From Neomegalonema sp. (GTDB lineage Bacteria; Pseudomonadota; Alphaproteobacteria; Rhodobacterales; Rhodobacteraceae): a DNA stretch of 64,000 nt. Numbering within the stretch: the first letter of the stretch is position 1; the number at the start of each line of letters is the position of its first letter. The notes under the pieces were generated by a model. The model searched no databases. It had not been told where the DNA came from and worked only from the letters and a program-made list of their open reading frames with translations. The stretch lies in NCBI RefSeq assembly GCF_028688855.1, contig NZ_JAQTXI010000007.1, forward strand, positions 117,009 to 181,008. Reading direction: 5' to 3'. Of the stretch, positions 54,661 through 61,856 are shown one piece after another. Position numbers and translations under genes: made by a program.

Positions 54661-56841
54661 TCAACCTTCCGGCGATTGCAGCCATTGCGTCAGGCGGGAC
54701 CATCGCCTCGTCCCTTCCGTCTGGCGCACGGCGGTCTCGACGGCGCGGGCCTGTCCCATGATCGCCGCGAGCTTCCGGCCGCGCGTCACGGCGGTGTAGA
54801 GCAGGTTCCGCCGCAACATCACGTGATGCTGGTTCGCGAGCACCACCAGCACGGCGGGATATTCCGAGCCCTGGGACTTGTGGATCGTCACGGCGTAGGC
54901 GAGGGCGAGCTTGTCCAGCGCCTCGAATCCGACTCCGACCGTCCGGCCGTCGAAGCGGATGCGGAGGCTCTCCTCCGCGGGATCGATCTCCTCGATGAAT
55001 CCGAGATCGCCGTTGTAGACCTCGCGTTCATGATCGTTTTCGGTCTGCATCACGCGGTCGCCGACGGCGAAGGTGGTCCCGAAGCGCTCGACCTTCGCCG
55101 GAGGATCGGGGTTGAGCGCCGCCTGAAGCGCCAGATTCAGCGATTTCGCCCCGAGGCTCCCCCGGTTCATCGGGGTGAGGATCTGGATCTCGCGCAGGGG
55201 ATCGAATCCGAAGCGGCGGGGGATGTGGTCGCGCGCCACCTCGACCACCCTCTGGACGGCGGTTTCGGGGTCCTCGGCGGGGATGAAGTAGAAATCCGAA
55301 TCCCCGTCGGGCCGCGAGAGGTCGGGGACTTCGCCGCGATTGATCGCATGGGCCGCCCGCACGATCCGGCTTTCCGCCGCCTGACGGAACACTTCGGTCA
55401 GGCGGGCGGTGGGCAGGGCCTCGCTGCGGATCATGTCGGCGAAGGGCTGTCCGGGCCCGACGGGCGGCAGCTGGTCCGCGTCGCCGACGAAGAGCATGGC
55501 GGCTTCGGGCGGCGTCGCCTTGAGCAGCGCCTGCATCAGGGGCGCGTCGATCATCGAGCTTTCATCGACCACCAGCAGATCGCATTCGAGCGGATTATCC
55601 GCGTTGCGCTGGAAGCCGCCGCCGACGCCGGTGGTCTCCAGCAGGCGATGGATGGTGGTGGCGGTGAGGCCGGTGGTCTCGCTCAGGCGCTTGGCGGCGC
55701 GGCCCGTGGGCGCGCAGAGCTTGAGCGTCAGGCCATGGGGCTCCAGCATGCGCAGGAGCGCGTTGGTGAGGGTCGTCTTGCCGACGCCCGGCCCGCCGGT
55801 CAGCAGCATGACCTTCGAGGAGAGCGCCAGACGCAGGGCGGCCAGCTGGCTGGCCTCCAGCTTCATGCCGCTGCGGGCGGCGGCCTCTTCGGGCGAGAGG
55901 GCGAGGCCGCGCGCGGACCAGGGCGGCGGGCCTTTGGCGAGGTCCTTCAGCCTCCGGGCGATTCCCCTCTCGGCGGCGTGGAGCCAGGGCTGGAAGAGGC
56001 AGGGCTCCTCTCCGATCCGGTCGAGGATCAGGCGCCTTTCGGCGATCTCCCTTGCGGCGGTCTCCTCGATCTTCATCTGATCCACGCCGAGGAGGCGGGC
56101 GGCGCGTTCGGTCGCTTCGGCGCGGGGGAGGGCGCAATGTCCGTCGCCGAGGGCCTCCTCCAGCACGCGCCAGAGGCCGGCGCCGATCCTCTGGGGCGAG
56201 TCCGGCGCGGCCCCGAGCCTCTGGGCCAGGGCGTCGGCGCTGGCGAAGCCGATCCCCCTGATCTCGCGCGCGAGGGCGTAGGGATCGGCCCGCACCCGCG
56301 CCGGAGTCGCGGCGCCCCAGGCCTTGTAGATCGCGGCGGCCTGAGCGGGCCCGACCCCATGGCCCTGCAGGAAGACCATGGCTTCGCGGGCGGCCTTCTG
56401 CTCTCCCCAGGCTTCGGCGATCTCCTTCGCCCTGGCCGAGGTGATCCCCGCCACGCGGCTGAGCCGGGCGGGGGTCCGTTCGATGACGTCGAAGACCTCT
56501 TCTCCGAAGGCGAGGACCAGCTTGCGCGCGGTGGCTCTGCCGACGCCCGGAAAGGCGCCCGAGCCGAGGAAGGCCTCGATTCCGGCGGCGCCGTCGGGCG
56601 CGGTGGCCTTGATCTCGCGGGCCTGGAACTGGAGTCCGTGATTGGGGTCGTTGCGCCAGACTCCTGTGGCCTCGATGGTCTCGCCCGCGCCGACGGCGGC
56701 GATCCGCCCGACCACCGCGACCAGCTCGCGCCGCCCGACGGGCCGCACCCGCAGCACGGCGAATCCGGTGTCGGGCGCGTGGAAGATCACGCGTTCGACG
56801 GCGCCGCTCAGGGTTTCTTCGAGGCCGAGGCCGCTTTCCAT
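54661..56841 (-). CDS. recD2: RecD2-type ATP-dependent 5'-3' DNA helicase
   Basis: 726 residues from ATG at 56841 (CAGGAGA seven bases upstream). The N-terminal OB/helix-hairpin-helix part shows AFPGVGRATARKLVLAFGEE and IRGIGFASADALAQRLG. Then SF1 motifs: Walker A LTGGPGVGKTTLTNALLRML, CAPTGRAAKRLSETTG, Walker B LLVVDESSMIDAPLMQALLK, FVGDADQLPPVGPGQ, and the C-terminal YAVTIHKSQGSEYPAVLVVL with LYTAVTRGRK. RecD2 proteins act outside RecBCD in replication-fork and repair work. Single gene; an odd leftward terminator-like hairpin sits 75-105 bp upstream. Confidence 0.93.
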   Translation of the reverse strand: MESGLGLEETLSGAVERVIFHAPDTGFAVLRVRPVGRRELVAVVGRIAAVGAGETIEATGVWRNDPNHGLQFQAREIKATAPDGAAGIEAFLGSGAFPGVGRATARKLVLAFGEEVFDVIERTPARLSRVAGITSARAKEIAEAWGEQKAAREAMVFLQGHGVGPAQAAAIYKAWGAATPARVRADPYALAREIRGIGFASADALAQRLGAAPDSPQRIGAGLWRVLEEALGDGHCALPRAEATERAARLLGVDQMKIEETAAREIAERRLILDRIGEEPCLFQPWLHAAERGIARRLKDLAKGPPPWSARGLALSPEEAAARSGMKLEASQLAALRLALSSKVMLLTGGPGVGKTTLTNALLRMLEPHGLTLKLCAPTGRAAKRLSETTGLTATTIHRLLETTGVGGGFQRNADNPLECDLLVVDESSMIDAPLMQALLKATPPEAAMLFVGDADQLPPVGPGQPFADMIRSEALPTARLTEVFRQAAESRIVRAAHAINRGEVPDLSRPDGDSDFYFIPAEDPETAVQRVVEVARDHIPRRFGFDPLREIQILTPMNRGSLGAKSLNLALQAALNPDPPAKVERFGTTFAVGDRVMQTENDHEREVYNGDLGFIEEIDPAEESLRIRFDGRTVGVGFEALDKLALAYAVTIHKSQGSEYPAVLVVLANQHHVMLRRNLLYTAVTRGRKLAAIMGQARAVETAVRQTEGTRRWSRLTQWLQSPEG

Positions 56842-56911
56842 CCGCGTCTCCTGAGAGGGAAGTCGGATTTTGTGAAAATCGCGCGACGGATGCGCTCCGC
56901 TCCTGCGTAAC

Positions 56912-56944
56912 AAAAACGCCGACCGGGGGAAACCCGGCGGCGTT
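56912..56944 (-). terminator. Leftward rho-independent terminator-like hairpin upstream of recD2
   Basis: Minus-strand reading: AACGCCGCCGGG-TTTCC-CCCGGTCGGCGTT followed by a run of T (plus-strand AAAAA at 56912-56916). It is a 12-bp stem with one bulged base and a 5-nt loop. It points toward recD2 from between two divergent start codons, where no upstream leftward gene exists, so it may be an attenuator or may shield recD2 from antisense transcripts. Confidence 0.55.
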
Positions 56945-56954
56945 GAAAAGTCGT
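56928..56954 (+). promoter_or_regulatory. Possible ECF-type promoter for the EF-hand gene
   Basis: GGAAAC (56928-56933), 16-bp spacer, GTCGT (56950-56954), 27 bp before the ATG at 56982. The GGAAC / GTC pattern with a 16-bp spacer is the usual ECF-sigma promoter form, and an ECF sigma gene lies downstream. The match is partial and overlaps the hairpin above. Confidence 0.3.
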
Positions 56955-56981
56955 GTTGGTCAAATCGAGAAAGAACATCAA

Positions 56982-57998
56982 ATGCAGGTCTCGCGCAAGC
57001 TCTTTATCGCCCTGACGGCCGCGCCTCTGGCTCTGGCCTCGGCCTCCGTCTCCGCGCAGCCGGCGCCGGGCTTCGGCCCCGGCGGCTTCGGCGGCGACTC
57101 CGCCGTGATCCGTCAGGCCGAGCGCCTCTTCGGAGAAATCGACAAGGACGGCGCCGGCAGGATCACCCGCGAGCAGGCCCTTGCCGCCGCCGCCGCCCGC
57201 TTCGCCGAACTCGACAAGGACGGCGACGGCGAGATCTCCCGCGCGGATCGTCAGGCCTGGATGGCCGAGGCGCCCGCCCGCCGCTTCGCCGCTCTGGACA
57301 AGGACGGCGACGGCAAGCTCTCCGCCGAGGAGCTGGGCGCCGCCCAGATCGCCCGCCTCGACAAGGACGGCGACGGCGCCTTGTCCGCCGGGGAGCTGGC
57401 GGCGGCGCGTCCGGCCTTCGGCCCGCGCGGCCCCGAAGGCCGGATGGGGCCTCGCGAGGAGCGCGGTCCCGAAGCGCGCGGAGATCGTCGGGGAGATGAT
57501 CGCGGTCCGGTCGCCCATCGCGGCGAAGACCGTCGCGCCGAGCGTCGCGGCCCCGACTCCCGGCCCCACGGCCATGAGGGCCGCGGCGGTCCCGATTTCC
57601 GCAGCGGCGAGCGCGAGCACGGCCCCCGCTTCCACGGCCACGGCCACGAGCGCCGCTGGGAGGGCGAGGGCCGCGGCGGTCCCGACTTCCGCGGCGAGCG
57701 CGGTCCGCGTCCGGAGGGGCGTTCCGGCGAAGGCCGCCGCGCCGAGGGCGGACCCCGGGGCGAGGCTCCGCGGGGCTTCCGTCCCGGCTTCGAGCGGGCG
57801 ACGACTCTGGAGGCCTTCGCGCAGCCCTACGAGCGGCTTTTCGCTCTGCTTGACATCGACGGCGACGGCGTGATCGAGAAGACCGAACTCGACACGGCGA
57901 AGCAGATCGTCGAGCGGCTGCGCGACGCGCGCCGCCCGGCGCGGCCCGAAGCCCCGGCTCCCGAAGCGGCGCCCGAGGCTCCGGCGGCCGATCTCTGA
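56982..57998 (+). CDS. Exported EF-hand protein with His/Arg/Gly-rich region
   Basis: 338 residues from ATG at 56982. Signal peptide residues 1-26 (LFIALTAAPLALASASVSAQ). Four EF-hand loops follow, with Asp at loop position 1 at residues 54, 78, 106 and 127 (DKDGAGRITREQ, DKDGDGEISRAD, DKDGDGKLSAEE, DKDGDGALSAGE). About residues 148-270 are low-complexity, rich in Gly, Arg, Glu and His (HGHEGRGG, FHGHGHERRWEGEGRGG). A fifth EF-hand (DIDGDGVIEKTE) lies near residue 292. Predicted periplasmic Ca2+ binder that may also bind transition metals through the His clusters. It lies about 100 bp upstream of an ECF sigma operon with a metal-sensor gene, and may be its target or its signal input. Confidence 0.85.
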   Translation: MQVSRKLFIALTAAPLALASASVSAQPAPGFGPGGFGGDSAVIRQAERLFGEIDKDGAGRITREQALAAAAARFAELDKDGDGEISRADRQAWMAEAPARRFAALDKDGDGKLSAEELGAAQIARLDKDGDGALSAGELAAARPAFGPRGPEGRMGPREERGPEARGDRRGDDRGPVAHRGEDRRAERRGPDSRPHGHEGRGGPDFRSGEREHGPRFHGHGHERRWEGEGRGGPDFRGERGPRPEGRSGEGRRAEGGPRGEAPRGFRPGFERATTLEAFAQPYERLFALLDIDGDGVIEKTELDTAKQIVERLRDARRPARPEAPAPEAAPEAPAADL

Positions 57999-58013
57999 GG
58001 CCGGGAGACGACC

Positions 58014-58045
58014 GGCCGCGCGCTCCGCGAAAGAGGCGCGCGGCC
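58014..58045 (+). terminator. Hairpin between the EF-hand gene and the ECF operon
   Basis: Perfect 10-bp stem GGCCGCGCGC / GCGCGCGGCC with a 12-nt loop, 16 bp after the EF-hand stop. No T-tract, so it may allow partial read-through into the sigma-factor gene. Confidence 0.45.
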
Positions 58046-58096
58046 TCTCAGGCAAGCGGGGCCGCCGGAGGGCGGGTCTGAAGGACGGGAGCGGGC

Positions 58097-58660
58097 ATGG
58101 CGCTGGAGGAGGCGGACGACGATCGGCTGATGGCTCTGTTCGCGCAAGGCGACCAGACCGCCGCCCGCCTTCTGACCGGCCGGCATGCGTCGCGCGTGCT
58201 GCGGCTGGCCCGGCGCATGCTGAACGACGAGGCCGAAGCCGAGGACGTCGCCCAGGAGGCGATGCTGAAGCTCTGGCGTCTGGCGCCCGACTGGCGGCCC
58301 GGAGAGACGAAGGTCTCCACCTGGCTGCACCGCGTGGCGACGAACCTTTGCTACGACCGCCTGCGCCGCCGTCGGGAGCAGCCGCTGGACGACGAAGCCG
58401 CCGCCGAGATCCCCGACCCGGATCTCTCGGCCTTCGAGCGGATCGACCAGGCCGAAAGGGCGGCCCTGACCCGCGCCGCCATCGGCGAACTGCCCGAACG
58501 CCAGCGGGCGGCCCTCACGCTTCGGCATTTCGCCGAGGTCGGCAACGAGGAGGCCGCCGCCGCTCTGGGCGTGAGCGTGGAGGCGATGGAATCCTTGCTG
58601 GCGCGGGCGCGCCGGGGGCTCAAGGCGAGCCTCGCCGCCCGCCTCGGCGGATGGAGATGA
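58097..58660 (+). CDS. ECF RNA polymerase sigma factor
   Basis: 187 residues. Region 2: HASRVLRLARRMLNDEAEAE, DVAQEAMLKLWRLAPDWRPG, VSTWLHRVATNLCYDRLRRR. Region 4: IGELPERQRAALTLRHFAEV, GNEEAAAALGVSVEAMESLL, ARARRGLKASLAARLGG. The short linker (EQPLDDEAAAEIPDPD) and no extra C-terminal domain fit group IV sigma factors (RpoE-like). It starts an operon with a small membrane protein that is likely its anti-sigma factor and a metal-sensor-like protein. Confidence 0.93.
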   Translation: MALEEADDDRLMALFAQGDQTAARLLTGRHASRVLRLARRMLNDEAEAEDVAQEAMLKLWRLAPDWRPGETKVSTWLHRVATNLCYDRLRRRREQPLDDEAAAEIPDPDLSAFERIDQAERAALTRAAIGELPERQRAALTLRHFAEVGNEEAAAALGVSVEAMESLLARARRGLKASLAARLGGWR

Positions 58661-58682
58661 CACGTGAAGGAGGAGGCCTGAC

Positions 58683-59117
58683 ATGTCTGGAACGGACAAG
58701 ACCCTTTTCGCCTCCGGGAGCGATGCGGCGCTTGACGCGCTGCTCAGCGAGACTCGGAAGCGCGAACCGGAGATCCCGGAAGCCCTGACGGCCCGCATTC
58801 TCGCCGACGCCGCCCAGGTCTCGGCGCAGATCGCGGCGACGCGCGCCGCTCGATCCGTCCGGATGGAGCGGGCTCCGGCGCGCGGCCGGGCCTTCGGGGC
58901 GGGCTTCGCCGACTGGCTGCGGGCGCTGGGCGGCTTTCCTGCGGCGGCGGCCTTCTGCGCGGCCCTGGGGCTCGGGGCGGCGACGGGCGCGGCCGCGCCG
59001 AGCTGGACGGGAACGACCATCCAGAGCGACGGCCTCGCCTCTCTGGAGGACGGCCAGCTTCTGGTCTCCCAGACCATCGACCTTCTCGCCGCCGACGACC
59101 CGATGGAGGGATCATGA
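58683..59117 (+). CDS. Probable anti-sigma factor, single-pass membrane protein
   Basis: 144 residues. An N-terminal acidic/basic helical part (ALDALLSETRKREPEIPEAL, TARILADAAQVSAQIAATRA) would be cytosolic, then one hydrophobic segment (GGFPAAAAFCAALGLGAATG) and a short periplasmic tail. The architecture and the place directly after an ECF sigma gene (22 bp) argue for an anti-sigma factor, though no ZAS zinc motif is present. The stop overlaps the next ATG by four bases. Confidence 0.65.
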   Translation: MSGTDKTLFASGSDAALDALLSETRKREPEIPEALTARILADAAQVSAQIAATRAARSVRMERAPARGRAFGAGFADWLRALGGFPAAAAFCAALGLGAATGAAAPSWTGTTIQSDGLASLEDGQLLVSQTIDLLAADDPMEGS

Positions 59118-59659
59118 CTTCGACCGCGCCCGCCGGCTCCCGGGGCGACCGCCTGCGCAAGCCCCTGATCGCTTCGCTGATCCTGAATCTCTTCCTGATC
59201 GGCGCGGCGGGCGGCTGGGCCCTGAGCCATCATCGCGGCCCTCCGCCCGGACCCGAGGGCGGCGGCGAGGTGGGCCACTGGCTGCGCAATCTGCCGGAGG
59301 CGCGCCGGGCCGACGTGCGGGCGATGTTCGAGGCCTCCCGCGAGACCCGCCGCGGCAAGCGCGCCGAGATCCACGCCGCCCGCGACGCCGCGATTCTGGC
59401 TCTGGAGGCGCGGCCCTTCGTCCCGGCGGCCCTGGAGGCGGCGCTGGACGTCATCCGCGAGCAGGGCGAGGCCCTGACCCGCGACGCCCATCGCGATCTG
59501 ATGGCCATCGTCGGGCGGATGACCGACGCGGAGCGCGCGACCTACGCCGCGCAGCTGCGCCGTCCGGCCGGGCCGCAGCGGGGCGGCCCTCCGCCGGAAG
59601 GGGGCTCGGGGCCTGCGCCGGGGGCGGGCTCAGAGATCCGTCGTCCCCCCGCTCCCTGA
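59114..59659 (+). CDS. Periplasmic heavy-metal sensor-like protein (CnrX/ZraP-type)
   Basis: 181 residues. One N-terminal membrane segment (LIASLILNLFLIGAAGGWAL) then SHHRGPPPGPEGG with a His-His pair, and a helical-hairpin region: LRNLPEARRADVRAMFEASR, ETRRGKRAEIHAARDAAILA, DVIREQGEALTRDAHRDLMA, VGRMTDAERATYAAQL. This is the LTXXQ/metal_resist helical-hook pattern. In CnrX-type systems such a protein senses metal and controls the anti-sigma/sigma pair through the membrane, which fits the operon order here. The Pro/Gly-rich C-tail overlaps the convergent YbjN-like gene by 30 bp. Confidence 0.8.
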   Translation: MTSTAPAGSRGDRLRKPLIASLILNLFLIGAAGGWALSHHRGPPPGPEGGGEVGHWLRNLPEARRADVRAMFEASRETRRGKRAEIHAARDAAILALEARPFVPAALEAALDVIREQGEALTRDAHRDLMAIVGRMTDAERATYAAQLRRPAGPQRGGPPPEGGSGPAPGAGSEIRRPPAP

Positions 59660-60184
59660 GGGCGCGCCGGGGGAGAGGGGGAGCTTCTTCCCCATGTAGC
59701 CGAGGAAGGTGTTCAGGCAGTCGCGCCAGAGCCTGAAGTTCGCCCGCAGGTTTCCGGCGGGCATGCCGTATTTCAGGTTCACGTCCATCTCCAGCCTGGG
59801 GTCCTGCTCGTCGTCGAGGTAGAGCTTGCAATAGCGGTATTCGGTGTTCCAGACGTTGACGAAGGCGGCGTCCGGCTTGACGGCGCCCACATCCCAGACG
59901 GCGTAGAACTGGATGCTTGCGCAGGCGTCGTTTGTCTTCTCGCGGCAATCGAAGAAATAGAGGCTGTAGTTCGTCCGGCCGATGCGCCCTCTCACCAGAG
60001 GATCGCCGAGGGGATCGGCGGTCAGCGTGGCGGTCCCGATCTCGGCGGCGAGGGCGCGGATGACCTCGGGGTCTCCGGCGCCGATCAGGGCCGGATCCTC
60101 GGGGCCCCGGGCCTCGGCCGCCGGAGCGCCGGGGAGGGCGAAGGCCAGAAGCGCCGCAGCGCAGGAGAGGGCGAGACGAGTCAT
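59630..60184 (-). CDS. Secreted YbjN-domain-like protein
   Basis: 184 residues. Signal peptide (LALSCAAALLAFALPGAPAA). The mature part follows the YbjN/type III chaperone-like fold: GDPEVIRALAAEIGTATLTA, RTNYSLYFFDCREKTNDACA, SIQFYAVWDV, VNVWNTEYRYCKLYLDDEQD, FRLWRDCLNTFLGYMG. Cys pairs (DCREKTNDAC and YRYC...RDC) suggest disulfides. Function of exported forms unknown. Similar in layout to the next gene upstream (60304-60840), so a tandem duplication. Its C-tail overlaps the metal-sensor gene. Confidence 0.75.
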   Translation of the reverse strand: MTRLALSCAAALLAFALPGAPAAEARGPEDPALIGAGDPEVIRALAAEIGTATLTADPLGDPLVRGRIGRTNYSLYFFDCREKTNDACASIQFYAVWDVGAVKPDAAFVNVWNTEYRYCKLYLDDEQDPRLEMDVNLKYGMPAGNLRANFRLWRDCLNTFLGYMGKKLPLSPGAPSGSGGTTDL

Positions 60185-60303
60185 GGCGCGATCCTCCGGA
60201 AGCTGAGGCGCGGACGGAGCGGAAACCGCCGCGCCTCAAGAGGATAAGCCGGAATCCCGGTCCTGCGAAGCCCGGCCTTTCGGGCGGGGCGGCGGCTCCG
60301 GAG

Positions 60304-60840
60304 CTAGATCCTCCAGGTTCCGGCGCCGCTGACGATCACCTGCGTCTCGAAGGACTTCAGGCAGCTCGTCCAGAGGTCGAAGTTCGATTCGACGTTGCGT
60401 CGCGAGACGCCCCCCGTCAGCGAGACGTCCATCATGAGCATCGTGCTGGAGCCGAACAGCGACGCCTTGCAGAAGCGCGAGAGGAGATTCCACGTCGCGA
60501 GCGCCTCGGGGCTGGGGACGGACTCCCGATCCCCGAGCCAGGAGCTGCGCATCTGCATGCTCCCGCAGGGCCCCCTGTAGCAATCCTGGAAGACGACCAG
60601 ATAGAAGAGGCCTCCCGCCCTGCCGCGCAGCATGGGGTTTCCGGCGTAATCCTGACTGCGCTCGGCGGAGCCGAACTGCCGGGCGATCTCGAGGATGCTC
60701 CCGACGTCGGAGCCGTCGAGGAGGGAGAGGCCCGCAGGCGGAGCTTCGGCGCGCGAGGGCGCCGCGGCCGCGCCGAGAAGCAGGACGGCCGCCGAGATCG
60801 CGCGTCGGGCCGCGCGCGAAAGACGAAGCGCAGACTTCAT
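60304..60840 (-). CDS. Secreted YbjN-domain-like protein, paralogue
   Basis: 178 residues. Signal peptide (AISAAVLLLGAAAAPSRAEA). Same layout as the gene at 59630-60184: SDVGSILEIARQFGSAERSQ, GGLFYLVVFQDCYRGPCGSM, LATWNLLSRFCKASLF, VESNFDLWTSCLKSF. The shared N-Y-V/A-x-F-x-D-C-x-x-x-x-C, x-W-N-x-x-x-R-x-C-K and F-x-L-W-x-x-C-L patterns show common ancestry, with conserved cysteines. 119 bp separate the two genes. Unknown function. Confidence 0.75.
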   Translation of the reverse strand: MKSALRLSRAARRAISAAVLLLGAAAAPSRAEAPPAGLSLLDGSDVGSILEIARQFGSAERSQDYAGNPMLRGRAGGLFYLVVFQDCYRGPCGSMQMRSSWLGDRESVPSPEALATWNLLSRFCKASLFGSSTMLMMDVSLTGGVSRRNVESNFDLWTSCLKSFETQVIVSGAGTWRI

Positions 60841-60939
60841 GAATTCCTCCCGTGATGGCTCCCTCTTCGTGTTTAGGAGGTTTCAAAACGGGTGGGAACG
60901 GCTAATTTCGCCTTTTGATGCGCCTTGAGGGGCCTGTCG

Positions 60940-61695
60940 TCATCCCCTGGCCATCTGGCAGGCCGCGCCGTCCGCGATCTCCTGCGCGGTCGCGCCGTTG
61001 CGGAAGAAGCTGCGGAAACGGCCCTGCGCGTCGACGAAATAGGTGAAGCCGGTGTGGTCCATGGTGTAGCCGTCGGCGAAATCCGGATCGGGGCGCTTGC
61101 CGTAATAGACCTTGTAGGCCTGGGCGGCGGCGTCGATCTCCTGGAGGTCTCCGGTCAGGCCGATCATGCGCGGATGGAAATGCTGCGTGTAGGCGGCCAT
61201 GACCGGAATGGTGTCGCGCTCGGGATCCACCGTGATGAAGACCGGCGTGACCTTCCGGCCCGCCGCCTCCAGGATTTCGGTCGCCTCGCTCATGCGGTCG
61301 AGTCCGACGGGGCAGACGTCCGGACAGAAGGTGAAGCCGAAATAGATCAGCAGCGGCTGGCCGGTCAGGGTCTTGTCCGTGACGCGCGCGCCGGTCTGGT
61401 CGACGAGCGAGAAGGGGCCGCCGATGGCCGCGCCCTCCGCTTCTCCGGAGCATCTGCCGCCCGCCGGGGCCGAGGCCGCCCCGAGGCCTCCGTCTCCGCC
61501 GCCGAAGATCCGGCTCCAGGCGGCGCCCGCGCCGGAGGTGAGCGAGGTCCAGAAGGAGCCGCCTCCGCCTCCGCCGAGGATCTGTCCGGGGATGAGGCTT
61601 CGTTGTCCGCTGGTCCACCAGGCCAGTCCGGCCACGCCGAGCAGCAGCAGGAGCATCGTCAGAAACCGGCGTCTGAACACGGGTTGGCCCTCCAT
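60940..61695 (-). CDS. SCO1/SenC-family copper chaperone with Gly-rich linker
   Basis: 251 residues. N-terminal membrane anchor (FLTMLLLLLGVAGLAWW), then an unusually Gly-rich linker (residues 40-72) and the thioredoxin-like SCO domain. Copper ligands are Cys124 and Cys128 (FCPDVCP) and His214 (DHTG). Also present: LLIYFGFTFCPDVCP, VDPERDTIPVMAAYTQHFHP and GLTGDLQEIDAAAQAYKVYY. Role: delivers copper to the Cu-A site of cytochrome c oxidase in the periplasm. It is a standalone gene here; CopC and the CopD-cytochrome c fusion 38 kb away may feed the same pathway. Confidence 0.92.
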   Translation of the reverse strand: MEGQPVFRRRFLTMLLLLLGVAGLAWWTSGQRSLIPGQILGGGGGGSFWTSLTSGAGAAWSRIFGGGDGGLGAASAPAGGRCSGEAEGAAIGGPFSLVDQTGARVTDKTLTGQPLLIYFGFTFCPDVCPVGLDRMSEATEILEAAGRKVTPVFITVDPERDTIPVMAAYTQHFHPRMIGLTGDLQEIDAAAQAYKVYYGKRPDPDFADGYTMDHTGFTYFVDAQGRFRSFFRNGATAQEIADGAACQMARG

Positions 61696-61856
61696 CCATC
61701 CTTTTGCGCCGAGACCCTACAGGCGGGGGGCTCCGGAAGGCCAGAGTCCTCTCGCCGCAGGGAAAGGGCGGGGGCTCCACCTCCCGGAGACTTGAAGCGG
61801 CGGGCTTCCGGCCTTATCCAGACAGGCTTTCCGTCCCCCGGCTTCCGGATGCTCCG

